A DNA stretch of 15,762 nt from Pyramidobacter sp. (GTDB lineage: Bacteria > Synergistota > Synergistia > Synergistales > Dethiosulfovibrionaceae), in assembly GCA_017940445.1 (NCBI GenBank), contig JAGAYQ010000052.1, forward strand, positions 1 through 15,762, written 5' to 3'. The notes below the pieces were generated by a model. That model saw only the letters and a program-made list of their open reading frames with translations. It did no database searches and was not told the origin of the DNA. Of the stretch, positions 6,685 to 14,554 are shown piece by piece; within the stretch, counting starts at the first letter, position 1; each line of letters starts with the position of its first letter. The translations under genes were made by a program, and so were the position numbers.

Positions 6685-7904
6685 CTATCGCTCCGGGTGC
6701 AGGATGCAGTTTTCCAGAGCGTCACCCATCGCGTCGACTGAGACTTTTTCGGCTCCGGGAATATTGGAGGGGTACATGGAAGCCATCCAGCGGCACAGGT
6801 CCTTGCCATCACCGTACATAGCGTCACTGTCAGCGACGTACTGTGCAAGCTGCGTCAGCGCTGCGGCCCGCATGTTGCCGTGCAGCGGAACAGGGGTGAA
6901 GAACGCATCAGCGAGCGTACGGGGCTGAACGTCGCCTGCCTCAGCCAGGACGAACCATGGGGGGCATACGGCGCTGTCGAGCCTAGTTTTGCCCCGGGCG
7001 TGACGGTCGTGATCAGGTGGAGCATATGCTTGACAAGGCGGGCAGCGACGGTGCGGTCGGCCTTCAGCCACTCGCCTGCGGTGCAGCCTTCGATGTTGGA
7101 GACGAGCTGCGGCACGTCGATTACGACGTAGGTGTAGAAAATACCGCTCGTCAGTTCGGTGGCGTTGATATGGGCCGTGCCTGCGGTGTCGAGATCATCA
7201 ACCGCGGTGAAGTAATCGGTCTCGGACTCTTCGGCGTGAACGGTGAACGCATGGGCGACGTGGACGGCGGCAGAGACGCGCGCATCTGGGTCACCTGAGA
7301 CAAAACGCCCGAACATGGCGGCGTCCAGACCGGCGCCGCACTTCAAAGCCTGAAAATCTTTTTTGTGCTCTTTGAACCATTCTGCGGTTTTCTTTTTGGT
7401 ATCTTCAGCGTCGGTCCCCGCAGCGCACAGATCGCGAATGGCATTTTTGAGGAACTGGATCTCGGGATGACCGAGAACGATCAGTTCTTTTCTTTGCGGA
7501 CTGAGCCTTGCTTCCGAAGCTGCTTCCTCGGATTGCCCCTTTTTAGCTTTTTGTTTCTTAGCGGCAGCTTCGGTTCCTTTTTCACCGTACAGCTCATTCT
7601 GAAAGACTTGCGAGGCAGCGACAACTTTTGTCAGATCAAGTCCTTCTTCAGCAAGCGGCTGCTCGACGAGCCGGGGGAAGATGTTCCGGGAACGGAACGA
7701 TGTCGCGATCCCATCATCGACGTTCTGCAGGCTCCACGTTCCTTCTGCCATGCGCCAATGGCGTTTAAGACACTGTGAGCTGACGCGCGTACGGCTGACG
7801 CCGCCGAAGGGGATCCTTTTTGAAAGGCCGGAATCATCGCGGTTGAGCAGTGATGCGGGATAGGTGGTCAGCGTAGAAATCTGGATAAAGCGATTCGTAT
7901 TCAT
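6685..7904 (-). pseudogene. cas7e: cas7e (casC), Cascade backbone protein, frameshifted at a C6 tract
   Basis: The start ATG (7904) overlaps the cse2 TGA by one base, with AAAGGAG 10 nt upstream. The first 314 residues are clear Cas7e: FIQISTLTTYPASLLNRDD, KRIPFGGVSRTRVSSQCLKRHWR, and VTPGAKLGSTAPYA. At a run of six C (6959-6964) the frame then degenerates to unrelated sequence and stops at 6855. The expected continuation (WFVLAEAGDVQPRTLADAF) is in another frame and runs to a TAG at 6685-6687, 1 nt from the cas5e ATG. One extra C restores a 406-residue protein with family-like spacing. The gene is therefore broken by a 1-nt loss, or is slippage-prone, or the base is a sequencing error. Residues 110-135 form a Lys/Ala/Glu-rich low-complexity insert. 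Cas7 makes the six-copy filament that holds the crRNA, so loss would disable Cascade. Confidence 0.9.
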
Positions 7905-8560
7905 CAGTAGTCAATCTCCTTTGCTAGTTGTGTATTTGAGGCGGTTTTGCCGTTAGGATCAGCAAATTGTTTCTTTTCTTGAGAAATGTAAAATGATTGC
8001 GTCAAGCCCTTTCTGATTTGAGAACGTTTGTGCTCGTCTACGGTAAGGATCAAAGCGGCAAGGCTAACCCAAGAAAAAGCGCAGTTTTTGGAAATGGCCA
8101 GCTTGAGCATGTGGCGCAGAAGGTCGATAAAGCGTTCTGGGGTTGCTCGCATCAACTGGTCGAATCGTTTCGACAGCGAATCACCGTTCTCATCGGCAGA
8201 ACCGAGAGCTTTGCCGAAATTTTCATCTTTCCCGACATCACGGCATAACTCTGCTGTCAATGCCATTCCTTGTATGACCGCAGCCCAGCGGCGTTCTTCG
8301 CCCGATTTTATAATCTGTTCATTAGAAAGATTTCCTATTACACCGTAACGGCACAGTATTTTCCAAAATATCGGGGGGCGCGCTTCGTCTTTCTCGGGAT
8401 GCATGCGACGCAGCTCAGCCATCTCACCGGCTGAGAATGCAGCGTGTATAACACTTTCATCATCGCGGTTCGGATCGGGGGCCATCTGTACGAGTATCTT
8501 GTTGATGTTTTCAAAAAAACTGGTATAGCGCCCTTTTGATTCCTGTTTTTCTGCCGGCAT
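7904..8560 (-). CDS. cse2: Cse2 (CasB), Cascade small subunit
   Basis: I choose the ATG at 8560 (MPAEKQESKGRYTSFFENI), giving 218 residues. It lies 2 nt after the cse1 stop, with AAAGGA upstream inside the cse1 end; an earlier in-frame ATG at 8662 lies deep within cse1. The protein is all-helical in appearance, with the basic and aromatic patches typical of Cse2 (GEMAELRRMHPE, PPIFWKIL) and a Leu-rich C-terminal helical bundle. It is longer than the 160-residue E. coli CasB. Sequence conservation in this family is low, so the call rests on these weak motifs plus its position between cse1 and cas7e. In Cascade two copies form the belly that stabilises the R-loop. The reading frame is intact and its TGA overlaps the cas7e ATG. 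Confidence 0.85.
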   Translation of the reverse strand: MPAEKQESKGRYTSFFENINKILVQMAPDPNRDDESVIHAAFSAGEMAELRRMHPEKDEARPPIFWKILCRYGVIGNLSNEQIIKSGEERRWAAVIQGMALTAELCRDVGKDENFGKALGSADENGDSLSKRFDQLMRATPERFIDLLRHMLKLAISKNCAFSWVSLAALILTVDEHKRSQIRKGLTQSFYISQEKKQFADPNGKTASNTQLAKEIDY

Positions 8561-8562
8561 GA

Positions 8563-10176
8563 TTATCCATTTCCTTTCTGAAGCGGAAAATATTTGGCAA
8601 TAAGACAGTTCAACGTTAATTCTCCTAAAGCGCTGGCTTTTACGATGAGGCTTGTATTGCATGGCAGCGATGAAACAGCAAATTGATAACAGTCACGAAT
8701 AAGCTTTCTCAAATAATCCTGCCACGGTACCAGATAGTTGGGATCTGTGACGCGCCCATCTTGGATCCCGTCGCAAACTGTCCAAAAATACTCAAAGAAT
8801 TTATTATCTATGTCTTTTTCGAAACGATCGCGGACACGAGGCAGGCAATTCTTTATGACGGAAGAATCCCAGTCTATGGCGTTATTTCCAGCCCCTTCAT
8901 GACCACAGGACAAAAAACGTGCAACAGCAACGGCAAGTACGCTCCTTTTAGCCACATCGGCATGATTGAGCATTTCTTGAGCCGCTTGCCAGAGATCGTG
9001 ACGATTGTGTTTTTTTTGTGCGTCGACTGGGATGAGGCGTTCAAAATATCCTTCAGTCTTGCCTTGTCCTTTGACGAGAGCACTGCACCAGAGTTGCAGC
9101 CCCTTTGCATTGTCAATGCCTTTATGGAAACGAATGAGCAGATTAGGCATGATTGTCTCTTCACCGGTGATGATCTTGGCAATGTTGGCGTAATCAAGCG
9201 AAGAGGAAAACACACGCACTCCTTTAGCATCTGAAACGATCGGCTCCCATGGATCGCCGAGATTGCCGCAGGTTTTGCCGATGTCTATGCGCGGACATGC
9301 AGATGGTGCTTTTTTAAAGAAAAGTTTGCCGTTTTTATTGATCGCGCGAACCCGGCGACTAACTTCTATAAACAGCGGATGCAGGGATGAGAGTTCGTAT
9401 GAGGTAGTACCATCCCAGGTATCGAGCCACAGTAGGCGTTTATCGTCCGTATTTTCGCAGACTTGAAATAAAGCATCTTCATCCGATCCTTTGCAGCTTA
9501 GGATGACTCTTGCGTCACGTCCCCAGCGTGCGCCGGGCGATGAACTGCTTTGCAGGGTGAAAATCGGCCGCTGGGCCCAACCGCCGTTCTGGCGAGCACA
9601 GCTGTAATTACCTCTTCCAAGAAAGCCGCTGTTTGTTTGGAGGGAGATAAGAGCGAAAAACCAGTCTTCGGTCTGGGCGTTTTGAAACGTATCTGATTTG
9701 ATGTCAAAATTTTTCGACGAAATCATCAGGTCAAGATCATCAGGACGCTTGATTATTGACTTAGAAGCAGTGAACTTTGCATCCGGAACTGGGCACTGCA
9801 AAAATGCCGGTTTGCTCAGGTCGTTCGTGATGAGACACCAGGGTTCGTCATTCGGGAATTGTTCAAAATAACCGGGCACGATGCCGCGGATCATCTGCCG
9901 CCATTCATCCGGACTGTGCTGTCCGAGCAGCTTCCACGGCTCTTCGGGTGTTGGATCAGGCAAATGCTCTGCGGCTCCTGATGTTTCGAGCGCGTGACAG
10001 GCCAGCTGGACAAGAAAAACATGAAAAGGGCCGCGCTGGTGAGGCAGGAGCGCGGGAAAGTCAGCAACGTCATTGCGCTCAAGTTCAGAAAAAAGTTCCG
10101 GCAGCGACACTTTGCGCTTGTCTCCCTGACGTGAGATGACCGTCAGCCATTTTTCCGTGAGCAAGTTATTCTCCAT
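8563..10176 (-). CDS. cse1: Cse1 (CasA/Cas8e), Cascade large subunit, PAM recognition
   Basis: I choose the ATG at 10176 (MENNLLTEKWLTV), giving 537 residues, because GAGAAGG lies just upstream and the family begins with this N-(L)-L-T-x-x-W motif; an upstream ATG at 10200 is in frame but has no clear ribosome site. Conserved features are the KNFDIKSD loop (155-162) and QTNSGFLGRGNYSCARQNGG (180-199), the most diagnostic stretch of the Cse1 family, followed by a helical C-terminal region. Cse1 recognises the PAM, opens the duplex and recruits Cas3. It is the first gene of the operon and its stop is 2 nt from the cse2 start. The frame is complete with no sign of damage. Codon use looks more AT-rich than in the flanking metabolic genes, which would fit horizontal acquisition of the locus. 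Confidence 0.95.
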   Translation of the reverse strand: MENNLLTEKWLTVISRQGDKRKVSLPELFSELERNDVADFPALLPHQRGPFHVFLVQLACHALETSGAAEHLPDPTPEEPWKLLGQHSPDEWRQMIRGIVPGYFEQFPNDEPWCLITNDLSKPAFLQCPVPDAKFTASKSIIKRPDDLDLMISSKNFDIKSDTFQNAQTEDWFFALISLQTNSGFLGRGNYSCARQNGGWAQRPIFTLQSSSSPGARWGRDARVILSCKGSDEDALFQVCENTDDKRLLWLDTWDGTTSYELSSLHPLFIEVSRRVRAINKNGKLFFKKAPSACPRIDIGKTCGNLGDPWEPIVSDAKGVRVFSSSLDYANIAKIITGEETIMPNLLIRFHKGIDNAKGLQLWCSALVKGQGKTEGYFERLIPVDAQKKHNRHDLWQAAQEMLNHADVAKRSVLAVAVARFLSCGHEGAGNNAIDWDSSVIKNCLPRVRDRFEKDIDNKFFEYFWTVCDGIQDGRVTDPNYLVPWQDYLRKLIRDCYQFAVSSLPCNTSLIVKASALGELTLNCLIAKYFPLQKGNG

Positions 10177-10211
10177 TATTTCACCTTCTCTGGGCAGCAT
10201 CGAATGATTGA

Positions 10212-10260
10212 ATTATACATAATTAAGGTTAATAGTAGTATGTATTCAACGTGAAGTCAA
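10212..10260 (-). promoter_or_regulatory. Candidate promoter(s) of the cas operon
   Basis: In the AT-rich gap upstream of cse1 the minus strand has TTGACT (complement of 10255-10260), 17 nt, then TACTAT (complement of 10232-10237). This is a sigma-70-like pair with 5/6 and 4/6 matches. A second -10 with a perfect TATAAT lies at 10212-10217 but has no good -35. It is the only likely start for the single long cas-array-cas3 unit. Confidence 0.45.
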
Positions 10261-10327
10261 TTATTTACTAAAATATTATTTTTCGCCTGCCGTAAAATAA
10301 TATTCTGCGCAGTCCGATTTTGCCCGG

Positions 10328-10356
10328 TGTGCAAAATTGAATTCCTGATGTATGAT
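10328..10356 (+). promoter_or_regulatory. Weak candidate promoter of the FeS protein gene
   Basis: TATGAT at 10351-10356 (5/6 match to the -10) lies 17 nt after TGTGCA at 10328-10333 (poor -35). It would give a leader of about 50 nt before the ATG at 10413. Pattern match only. Confidence 0.3.
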
Positions 10357-10412
10357 AACTGTGTTCTGAAATTGTTTTGTCTGTTGAATGATAACGAACG
10401 GGAGGCATGTGT

Positions 10413-11267
10413 ATGGATCGTCTGTCGGTAGAGCGGTGGATCACGGAACATTTTGCAGGACATTCCGGGAATGTGGTGACGGCGGAAATGGCGGCAGAGC
10501 ATCCGCAGGTGGCGGGGCTGGTGATGTATGACGCGCCGCTGATGGGGGTGGCTGCGGCCGACGATCCTCTGTTCGAGCGCTACAAAAGCTGGGACGTGAT
10601 CGCGCCGTTTCATATGACGCCTTGTGAATGGCTGCCGGGGGCGAAAAGCGTGATCTCGCTGTTTTTCCCGCTCTCGCAGCGCGTGCGGGAAAGCAACCGC
10701 GGCGCGATCGACGAAACGTCGTATGAGTGGCTGTATGCACGCATCGAGGGGCAGGCGTTCATCGCGGCGTTCTGCGCAGAGCTGGCACAGTGGCTGAAAT
10801 CGTGCGGGGCGCGTGTCTGTGTGCCGGCGGCTGATCCACGGTTTGGCGTGGCACGCGGCGGCGAGGGACCGCTGGCAAGCTATCCGGGTACGCCGAAGGA
10901 TCTGTTTGCCAGCAACTGGTCGGAGCGTCACGCGGCGTTTGCGGCGGGGCTGGGCACGTTCAGTCTGACGCGCGGGCTGATCACAAAGCGCGGCATGGCG
11001 GGGCGGTTCGGCAGCGTGATCGTCGATCTGCCGCTTGAGGTATCGCCGCGTCCATACCGTGAGCCGTACGAGTACTGTATCCGCTGCGGGGCGTGCGCGC
11101 GCCGCTGTCCTGCCGGCGCCATTTCGCTGGAGCGGGGCAAGGAACAGGCACCGTGCAAGGCGTATCTTGGCCGCCAGAAGCAGCTCTATGCGCCGCGCTA
11201 CGGCTGCGGCAAGTGCCAGACGGCCGTGCCCTGCGAGGCGGGCATTCCGATTGCTCCGCGGGCGTGA
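10413..11267 (+). CDS. Epoxyqueuosine reductase-like protein with two [4Fe-4S] sites, stand-alone, function unknown
   Basis: The start is the second of two close ATGs: GGGAGG at 10400-10405 is 7 nt from 10413 but only 1 nt from 10407. The 284-residue protein has a ferredoxin-type motif near its end, C222-x2-C225-x2-C228-x3-C232-P (YCIRCGACARRCP). Further Cys are C248, C265, C268 and C274 (CGKCQTAVPC), which probably bind a second cluster. The middle segment RHAAFAAGLGTFSLTRGLITKRGMAGRFGSVIVD matches the conserved core of QueG-like proteins (HAxxAGLG...). True QueG uses cobalamin to reduce epoxyqueuosine in tRNA; this shorter branch is common in anaerobes and is often annotated as an epoxyqueuosine reductase or a 4Fe-4S double-cluster protein without a proven reaction. 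It is cytoplasmic with no signal peptide, transcribed alone and divergent from the cas operon. No damage seen. Confidence 0.82.
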   Translation: MDRLSVERWITEHFAGHSGNVVTAEMAAEHPQVAGLVMYDAPLMGVAAADDPLFERYKSWDVIAPFHMTPCEWLPGAKSVISLFFPLSQRVRESNRGAIDETSYEWLYARIEGQAFIAAFCAELAQWLKSCGARVCVPAADPRFGVARGGEGPLASYPGTPKDLFASNWSERHAAFAAGLGTFSLTRGLITKRGMAGRFGSVIVDLPLEVSPRPYREPYEYCIRCGACARRCPAGAISLERGKEQAPCKAYLGRQKQLYAPRYGCGKCQTAVPCEAGIPIAPRA

Positions 11268-11279
11268 TGCTCATGCGCG

Positions 11280-11316
11280 ATTAAGGAAGCGCTCATTAAA
11301 TGAGCGCCTCCTTAAT
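11280..11316. terminator. Hairpin terminator after the FeS gene
   Basis: An 18-nt inverted repeat with one mismatch (arms 11280-11297 and 11299-11316, core GCGCTCATT/AATGAGCGC) starts 13 nt after the FeS gene stop codon. There is no long T run, so termination may be partial. A second hairpin follows about 55 nt later. Confidence 0.6.
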
Positions 11317-11371
11317 ACTGTTCTTCGTTAAAACGGCTGAAAAGCATGAGCTGGCAGTATGCGAAAAATGG

Positions 11372-11415
11372 AACGGACCGGAGGTCTCCCTGCGGAGGCT
11401 CCGGTCCGTTTTTTT
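11372..11415. terminator. Bidirectional intrinsic terminator between FeS protein and AGCS symporter genes
   Basis: The 12-bp stem AACGGACCGGAG (11372-11383) pairs with 11399-11410, followed by a seven-T run to 11415 on the plus strand. On the minus strand the stem is followed after CCA by five T, and it lies 24 nt beyond the symporter stop. It separates the two convergent genes. Confidence 0.85.
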
Positions 11416-11438
11416 CGCTTGTTGAAGCTGTGCGAACT

Positions 11439-12863
11439 CTACAATTCGCCTCTTTTATGCTTGACGTCATAATCCCTGACAATGCCGCGAAGGGTAAAGG
11501 AGAGCAGCAGCAGTCCCACAAGGTTGGGCAGGGCCATGAGGCCGTTCAGCGTGTCGGAAATATCCCAGAGGCTGTTCAAAAACTCGTTGCCCTGCGCGCC
11601 GACAAACTGGGCGCCTGCCGCGCCGAACAGGATCAGGACGATCCAGATGACCTTCATAACGGGCTTGAACCACACGCCAAACAGGTACGTTGCCGCTGTT
11701 TCGGCGTACCAGTACCATCCCAGGATCGTGGAGAAAGCGAAGCACAGCAGTCCGAACGACAGCACATACTTGCCCACAGGGCCCATGGCGTTTTCAAAAG
11801 CCTGGAGCGTCAGCTGCGCGCCGGTCAGACTGGGGGAGCCGGTCAGCGTTCCGGTGGTGAGGATCACAAGGGAGGTCATCGTGCAGATCACGATGGTGTC
11901 CATGAACACCTCGAAAATCCCGTAGAAACCCTGCTGCACAGGATGATCGACGTTCGCCGTGGCGTGGACCATCGGCGCGGAGCCCATACCGGCTTCGTTG
12001 GAGAAAACGCCGCGGGCGATGCCGCGCTGAATGGCTTCCTTCACGCCCCAGCCTGCCAGACCGGCGGGGATCGTTTCCGGATTGTGGAACGCCAGATGGA
12101 GCGCCTCGGCAAAGACCTTGGCGATCTGCCCGGAGTAGCCCGCGAGCACGATGACGGCGCCAACGATGTAGAAAATCGCCATGAAGGGCACCAGATAGGT
12201 CGTCACAGTAGAGAGGCTCTTCAAGCCGCCGATGATGACCAGTCCGACCAGGGCGGCAATGACGATGCCGCTGTACAGGTGATCGATGCCCCAGCCCATC
12301 GACAGCGCCTCGGCGGCGGAGTTCGCCTGAGTGGAAGCGCCGATGCCGAAGGAGGCCAGAAACGCAAACAGCGCGAAGATCACGGCCAGCAGCTTGCCCA
12401 GAAACTTCCAGGCTCCGCCGCGGTCGCCCAGACCGTGCTCGAGGATGTACATCGTGCCGCCGCGCCAGTCGCCGTGAGCGTCTTTGCGGCGGAAGTGAAC
12501 AGCCAGCACGACTTCGCTGAACTTGGTGCACATCCCGAAGAAAGCCGAGATCAGCATCCACACCAGCGCGCCGGGCCCCGCCAGATGCAGGGCGGTCGCC
12601 ACGCCGGCGATGTTGCCCGTGCCTACCGTGGCAGCCATGGCCGTGGCCATTGCCGCGAAGGGCGTGATCGACTTGTCGTGAGCGCTCTTTTTGCGGAAGC
12701 TGAACACCTCTGCCCAGGAAGCGAAGAAATAGCGCAGCTGCGGAACTCCCAGCAAAAGCGTCAGCCAGACGCCCGTGCCCACCAGCAGGATGAGCACCGG
12801 AGCGCCCCAGACGAAACTGTTGACAGCGCCGTTCCATTCCATGATCGTTTTCATGGTCTCCAT
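11439..12863 (-). CDS. Sodium:alanine/glycine symporter, AGCS family
   Basis: A 474-residue polytopic inner-membrane protein, the usual AGCS length, with about ten hydrophobic segments. Family signatures are present: ATVGTGNIAGVATAL (79-92), AGPGALVWMLISAFFGM (95-111, the AGCS signature region), QANSAAEAL (179-187) and a later FSNEAGMGSAP loop. These carriers import alanine or glycine with Na+. The start at 12863 is supported by AAAGGAG about 10 nt upstream. The gene stands alone between terminators and is divergent from the threonine aldolase. With a glycine-producing aldolase and a second amino-acid carrier nearby, the context points to amino-acid catabolism. The substrate (Ala, Gly or other) cannot be decided from the sequence. 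No damage seen. Confidence 0.93.
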   Translation of the reverse strand: METMKTIMEWNGAVNSFVWGAPVLILLVGTGVWLTLLLGVPQLRYFFASWAEVFSFRKKSAHDKSITPFAAMATAMAATVGTGNIAGVATALHLAGPGALVWMLISAFFGMCTKFSEVVLAVHFRRKDAHGDWRGGTMYILEHGLGDRGGAWKFLGKLLAVIFALFAFLASFGIGASTQANSAAEALSMGWGIDHLYSGIVIAALVGLVIIGGLKSLSTVTTYLVPFMAIFYIVGAVIVLAGYSGQIAKVFAEALHLAFHNPETIPAGLAGWGVKEAIQRGIARGVFSNEAGMGSAPMVHATANVDHPVQQGFYGIFEVFMDTIVICTMTSLVILTTGTLTGSPSLTGAQLTLQAFENAMGPVGKYVLSFGLLCFAFSTILGWYWYAETAATYLFGVWFKPVMKVIWIVLILFGAAGAQFVGAQGNEFLNSLWDISDTLNGLMALPNLVGLLLLSFTLRGIVRDYDVKHKRGEL

Positions 12864-12983
12864 AAGATAACAACTCCTTTGCGCGATAAGATGACTGAAG
12901 AACAGAAACGGAAAAGTCCTATGCGGCGATCAGACACCGTGAAGGAGCCTCCGCGCTCTTCGACAATATTTTTCATCGATGAA

Positions 12984-12992
12984 ATTATATCA
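12984..12992 (-). promoter_or_regulatory. Extended -10 promoter of the AGCS symporter gene
   Basis: The minus strand reads TGATATAAT, a perfect extended -10 (TGn plus TATAAT), without a good -35. Transcription would begin near 12977, giving a leader of about 114 nt before the ATG at 12863. Confidence 0.5.
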
Positions 12993-13128
12993 GGAGGTGA
13001 TGGATTTCGTTACGATAACCTTTGTTTTTTCAGAAAAAGATCGTAGAAAAATCCCGGCGCGCGGCAGGGCGCTTTTTCGTCCGGCAGACAATCGCTCTCC
13101 CGCGGCTTACCGGCGTCTGAGCAAAAAA

Positions 13129-13171
13129 CGAGGCGAAGTCTTTCCGCTGCGGATGACTTCGCCTCGCTTTT
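13129..13171. terminator. Terminator-like hairpin inside the divergent intergenic region
   Basis: CGAGGCGAAGTC (13129-13140) pairs perfectly with 13155-13166 across a 14-nt loop. Four T follow on the plus strand and six A precede it, so it could act on either strand. No gene ends here, so it may terminate an unseen short transcript, insulate the two promoters, or be an attenuator before the aldolase. Confidence 0.65.
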
Positions 13172-13302
13172 ATCATGAAAATCGGATCTGATTTTTAATT
13201 GCATATACGAAAGTTTTTCCTTCGTTGATTGATTGTAACATGATGATGTTGTTTAATAGAAAAAGAGCGTTATCAATTTCACAAGTAAGGAGCTGTTTTT
13301 GC

Positions 13303-14340
13303 ATGATCGACTTGCGAAGCGACACGCTGACGCTGCCGGATGAGGCGATGCTGAAGACGGTGCTGACGGCGAAACTCGGAGACGACGGGCGTCTGGATGC
13401 TGAGGGGCGCGGTGAGGACGCGACGGTGAACCGTCTGGAGGACCTGGCGGCTGAGATGACCGGCAAGGAGGCCGGTCTGCTGTGCGCATCGGGTTCGATG
13501 GGCAATCAGGCGGCGGTGCTGACGTGGTGCCGTCCGGGCGATGTGGTGCTGATCAACGAGCGTCAGCATCTCGACCGCAGCGAGAAGACGGCGTTCGATC
13601 CGCGTTTCGGTCAGCTGAAAAAAGCGACGTACCGTCACGACGCGACGGAGCAGCCCGATCTGGCCAGTATGGAAGAGGCGCTGAAAAACAATCCTGTCAA
13701 GCTGCTCTATGTGGAAAACAGCCACAACTATTCCGGCGGCATGTGCATCACGCTTGAGCGCATGGCGGCGATCCGCGAGCTGGCTGACCGCTATAAAGTT
13801 CCTGTGCACATGGACGGCGCGCGTCTGTTCAACGCGGCGGAATACCTGGGCACGACGGTGAAGGAGCTGGCGAAGTACGTCGATTCGCTGATGTTCTGCG
13901 TTTCAAAGGGGCTGGGCGCGCCTGTCGGGTCGCTCGTGTGCGGCACCAAAGCGTTCATCAAAGAGGCCAAGGAAACGCGCAAGTATCTGGGCGGTGCGAT
14001 GCGTCAGGCGGGCATCATCGCCGCGCCGGCGATCTACGCGCTGGAGCACAACGTGGCGCGTCTTAAGGAGGACCGCGAGAACGCGCAGTTGTGCGCCTCG
14101 CTGCTGAAGGACCTGAAAAAGACGCGCGTTCAGCCGGTGGTGCAGACGAACATCATGATGGTCGATACGGCAGGCTCGGGCGTGACGCCGGCGGAGTTCT
14201 GCGACCGCGCCAAGGCGAAGGGGCTGTTCATCCGGCCGATCATCGGCACCTGGGTGCGGCTGGTCTTTTACAAGGGCATTACGCGCGACGACGCGGTGAA
14301 GGCGGCGGAGATCATCCGCGCGGTCGACGCGGAGCTGTAA
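13303..14340 (+). CDS. ltaE: Low-specificity L-threonine aldolase, PLP-dependent
   Basis: The start is the ATG of MIDLRSDTLTLP: AAGGAG lies 10 nt upstream, and this is the normal family N-terminus; the frame is open further upstream to a TTG at 13225 but without a site or homology. The 345-residue protein is a fold-type I PLP enzyme, cytoplasmic. Visible residues are K202 in CVSKGLGAPVGS (Schiff-base lysine), D171 in HMDGARLFNA (contact to the pyridine N) and H89 in NERQHLDRSE (ring stacking position). It cleaves L-threonine or allo-threonine to glycine and acetaldehyde. A large palindrome starts 5 nt after the stop, then a DAACS symporter gene on the same strand, so uptake and cleavage of a hydroxy amino acid may be linked. 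No damage seen. The stereospecificity cannot be read from the sequence. Confidence 0.92.
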   Translation: MIDLRSDTLTLPDEAMLKTVLTAKLGDDGRLDAEGRGEDATVNRLEDLAAEMTGKEAGLLCASGSMGNQAAVLTWCRPGDVVLINERQHLDRSEKTAFDPRFGQLKKATYRHDATEQPDLASMEEALKNNPVKLLYVENSHNYSGGMCITLERMAAIRELADRYKVPVHMDGARLFNAAEYLGTTVKELAKYVDSLMFCVSKGLGAPVGSLVCGTKAFIKEAKETRKYLGGAMRQAGIIAAPAIYALEHNVARLKEDRENAQLCASLLKDLKKTRVQPVVQTNIMMVDTAGSGVTPAEFCDRAKAKGLFIRPIIGTWVRLVFYKGITRDDAVKAAEIIRAVDAEL

Positions 14341-14345
14341 CTGTT

Positions 14346-14476
14346 GGAAACGCTGATAAAATACGTCATCTCCTGCGAAACGCTGCCCGAGGGGCTCCTC
14401 CAACGTACGGAAGTACGCCTAGGCGAGCCCCTTTCGGACAGGTTTCTTCGGATCTGACGCATTTTCTCAGGTTTCC
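14346..14476. repeat. 131-nt imperfect palindrome with GGAA loop
   Basis: The two halves, about 63 nt each, pair almost end to end. From outside inward: GGAAAC with GTTTCC; CTGA, AAAAT and CGTCA with their complements; GAAAC (14377-14381) with GTTTC (14442-14446); GGGGCTC (14391-14397) with GAGCCCC (14425-14431); and CGTAC with GTACG closing on GGAA (14409-14412), a GNRA-type loop. Mismatches are scattered. It fills most of the gap between ltaE and the symporter. It could be a MITE-like or REP-like repeat, a structured RNA, or a processing/attenuation element. There is no T run right after the stem, so a simple intrinsic terminator is less likely. Confidence 0.8.
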
Positions 14477-14554
14477 TGCGTGCTGGTCTAATTCTGCATA
14501 ATGGGATTAAATCAGCGTTTCTTATTATTTCGTTTCGGAAGGGGCGTTTTTGGT

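Larger units (their letters stand above)
12864..13302. other. 439-bp divergent intergenic region, no convincing gene
   Basis: This stretch separates the AGCS gene (-) from the threonine aldolase (+). It holds the probable AGCS promoter (12984-12992), an AGGAGGTGAT sequence at 12992-13001, a terminator-like hairpin (13129-13171) and AT-rich sequence just before the aldolase. Short frames here are not supported as genes. No motif of a known riboswitch class, including glycine, was recognised. Confidence 0.6.

Noticed and set aside
12864..12983. Glycine riboswitch upstream of the AGCS symporter
   Set aside because: Such riboswitches are common before AGCS genes, so I looked for the conserved core on the minus strand and did not find it.
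11346..13046. Long plus-strand open frame (566 codons) opposite the AGCS gene
   Set aside because: It is fully antisense to a clear membrane transporter, is rich in Gln/His/Arg/Asp and has no recognisable domain. It is a shadow of the GC-rich codon pattern.
12979..13191. Small open frame with AGGAGGTG just before an internal ATG
   Set aside because: The ribosome site is only 2 nt from the ATG, the frame contains a terminator hairpin, and the peptide has no recognisable features.
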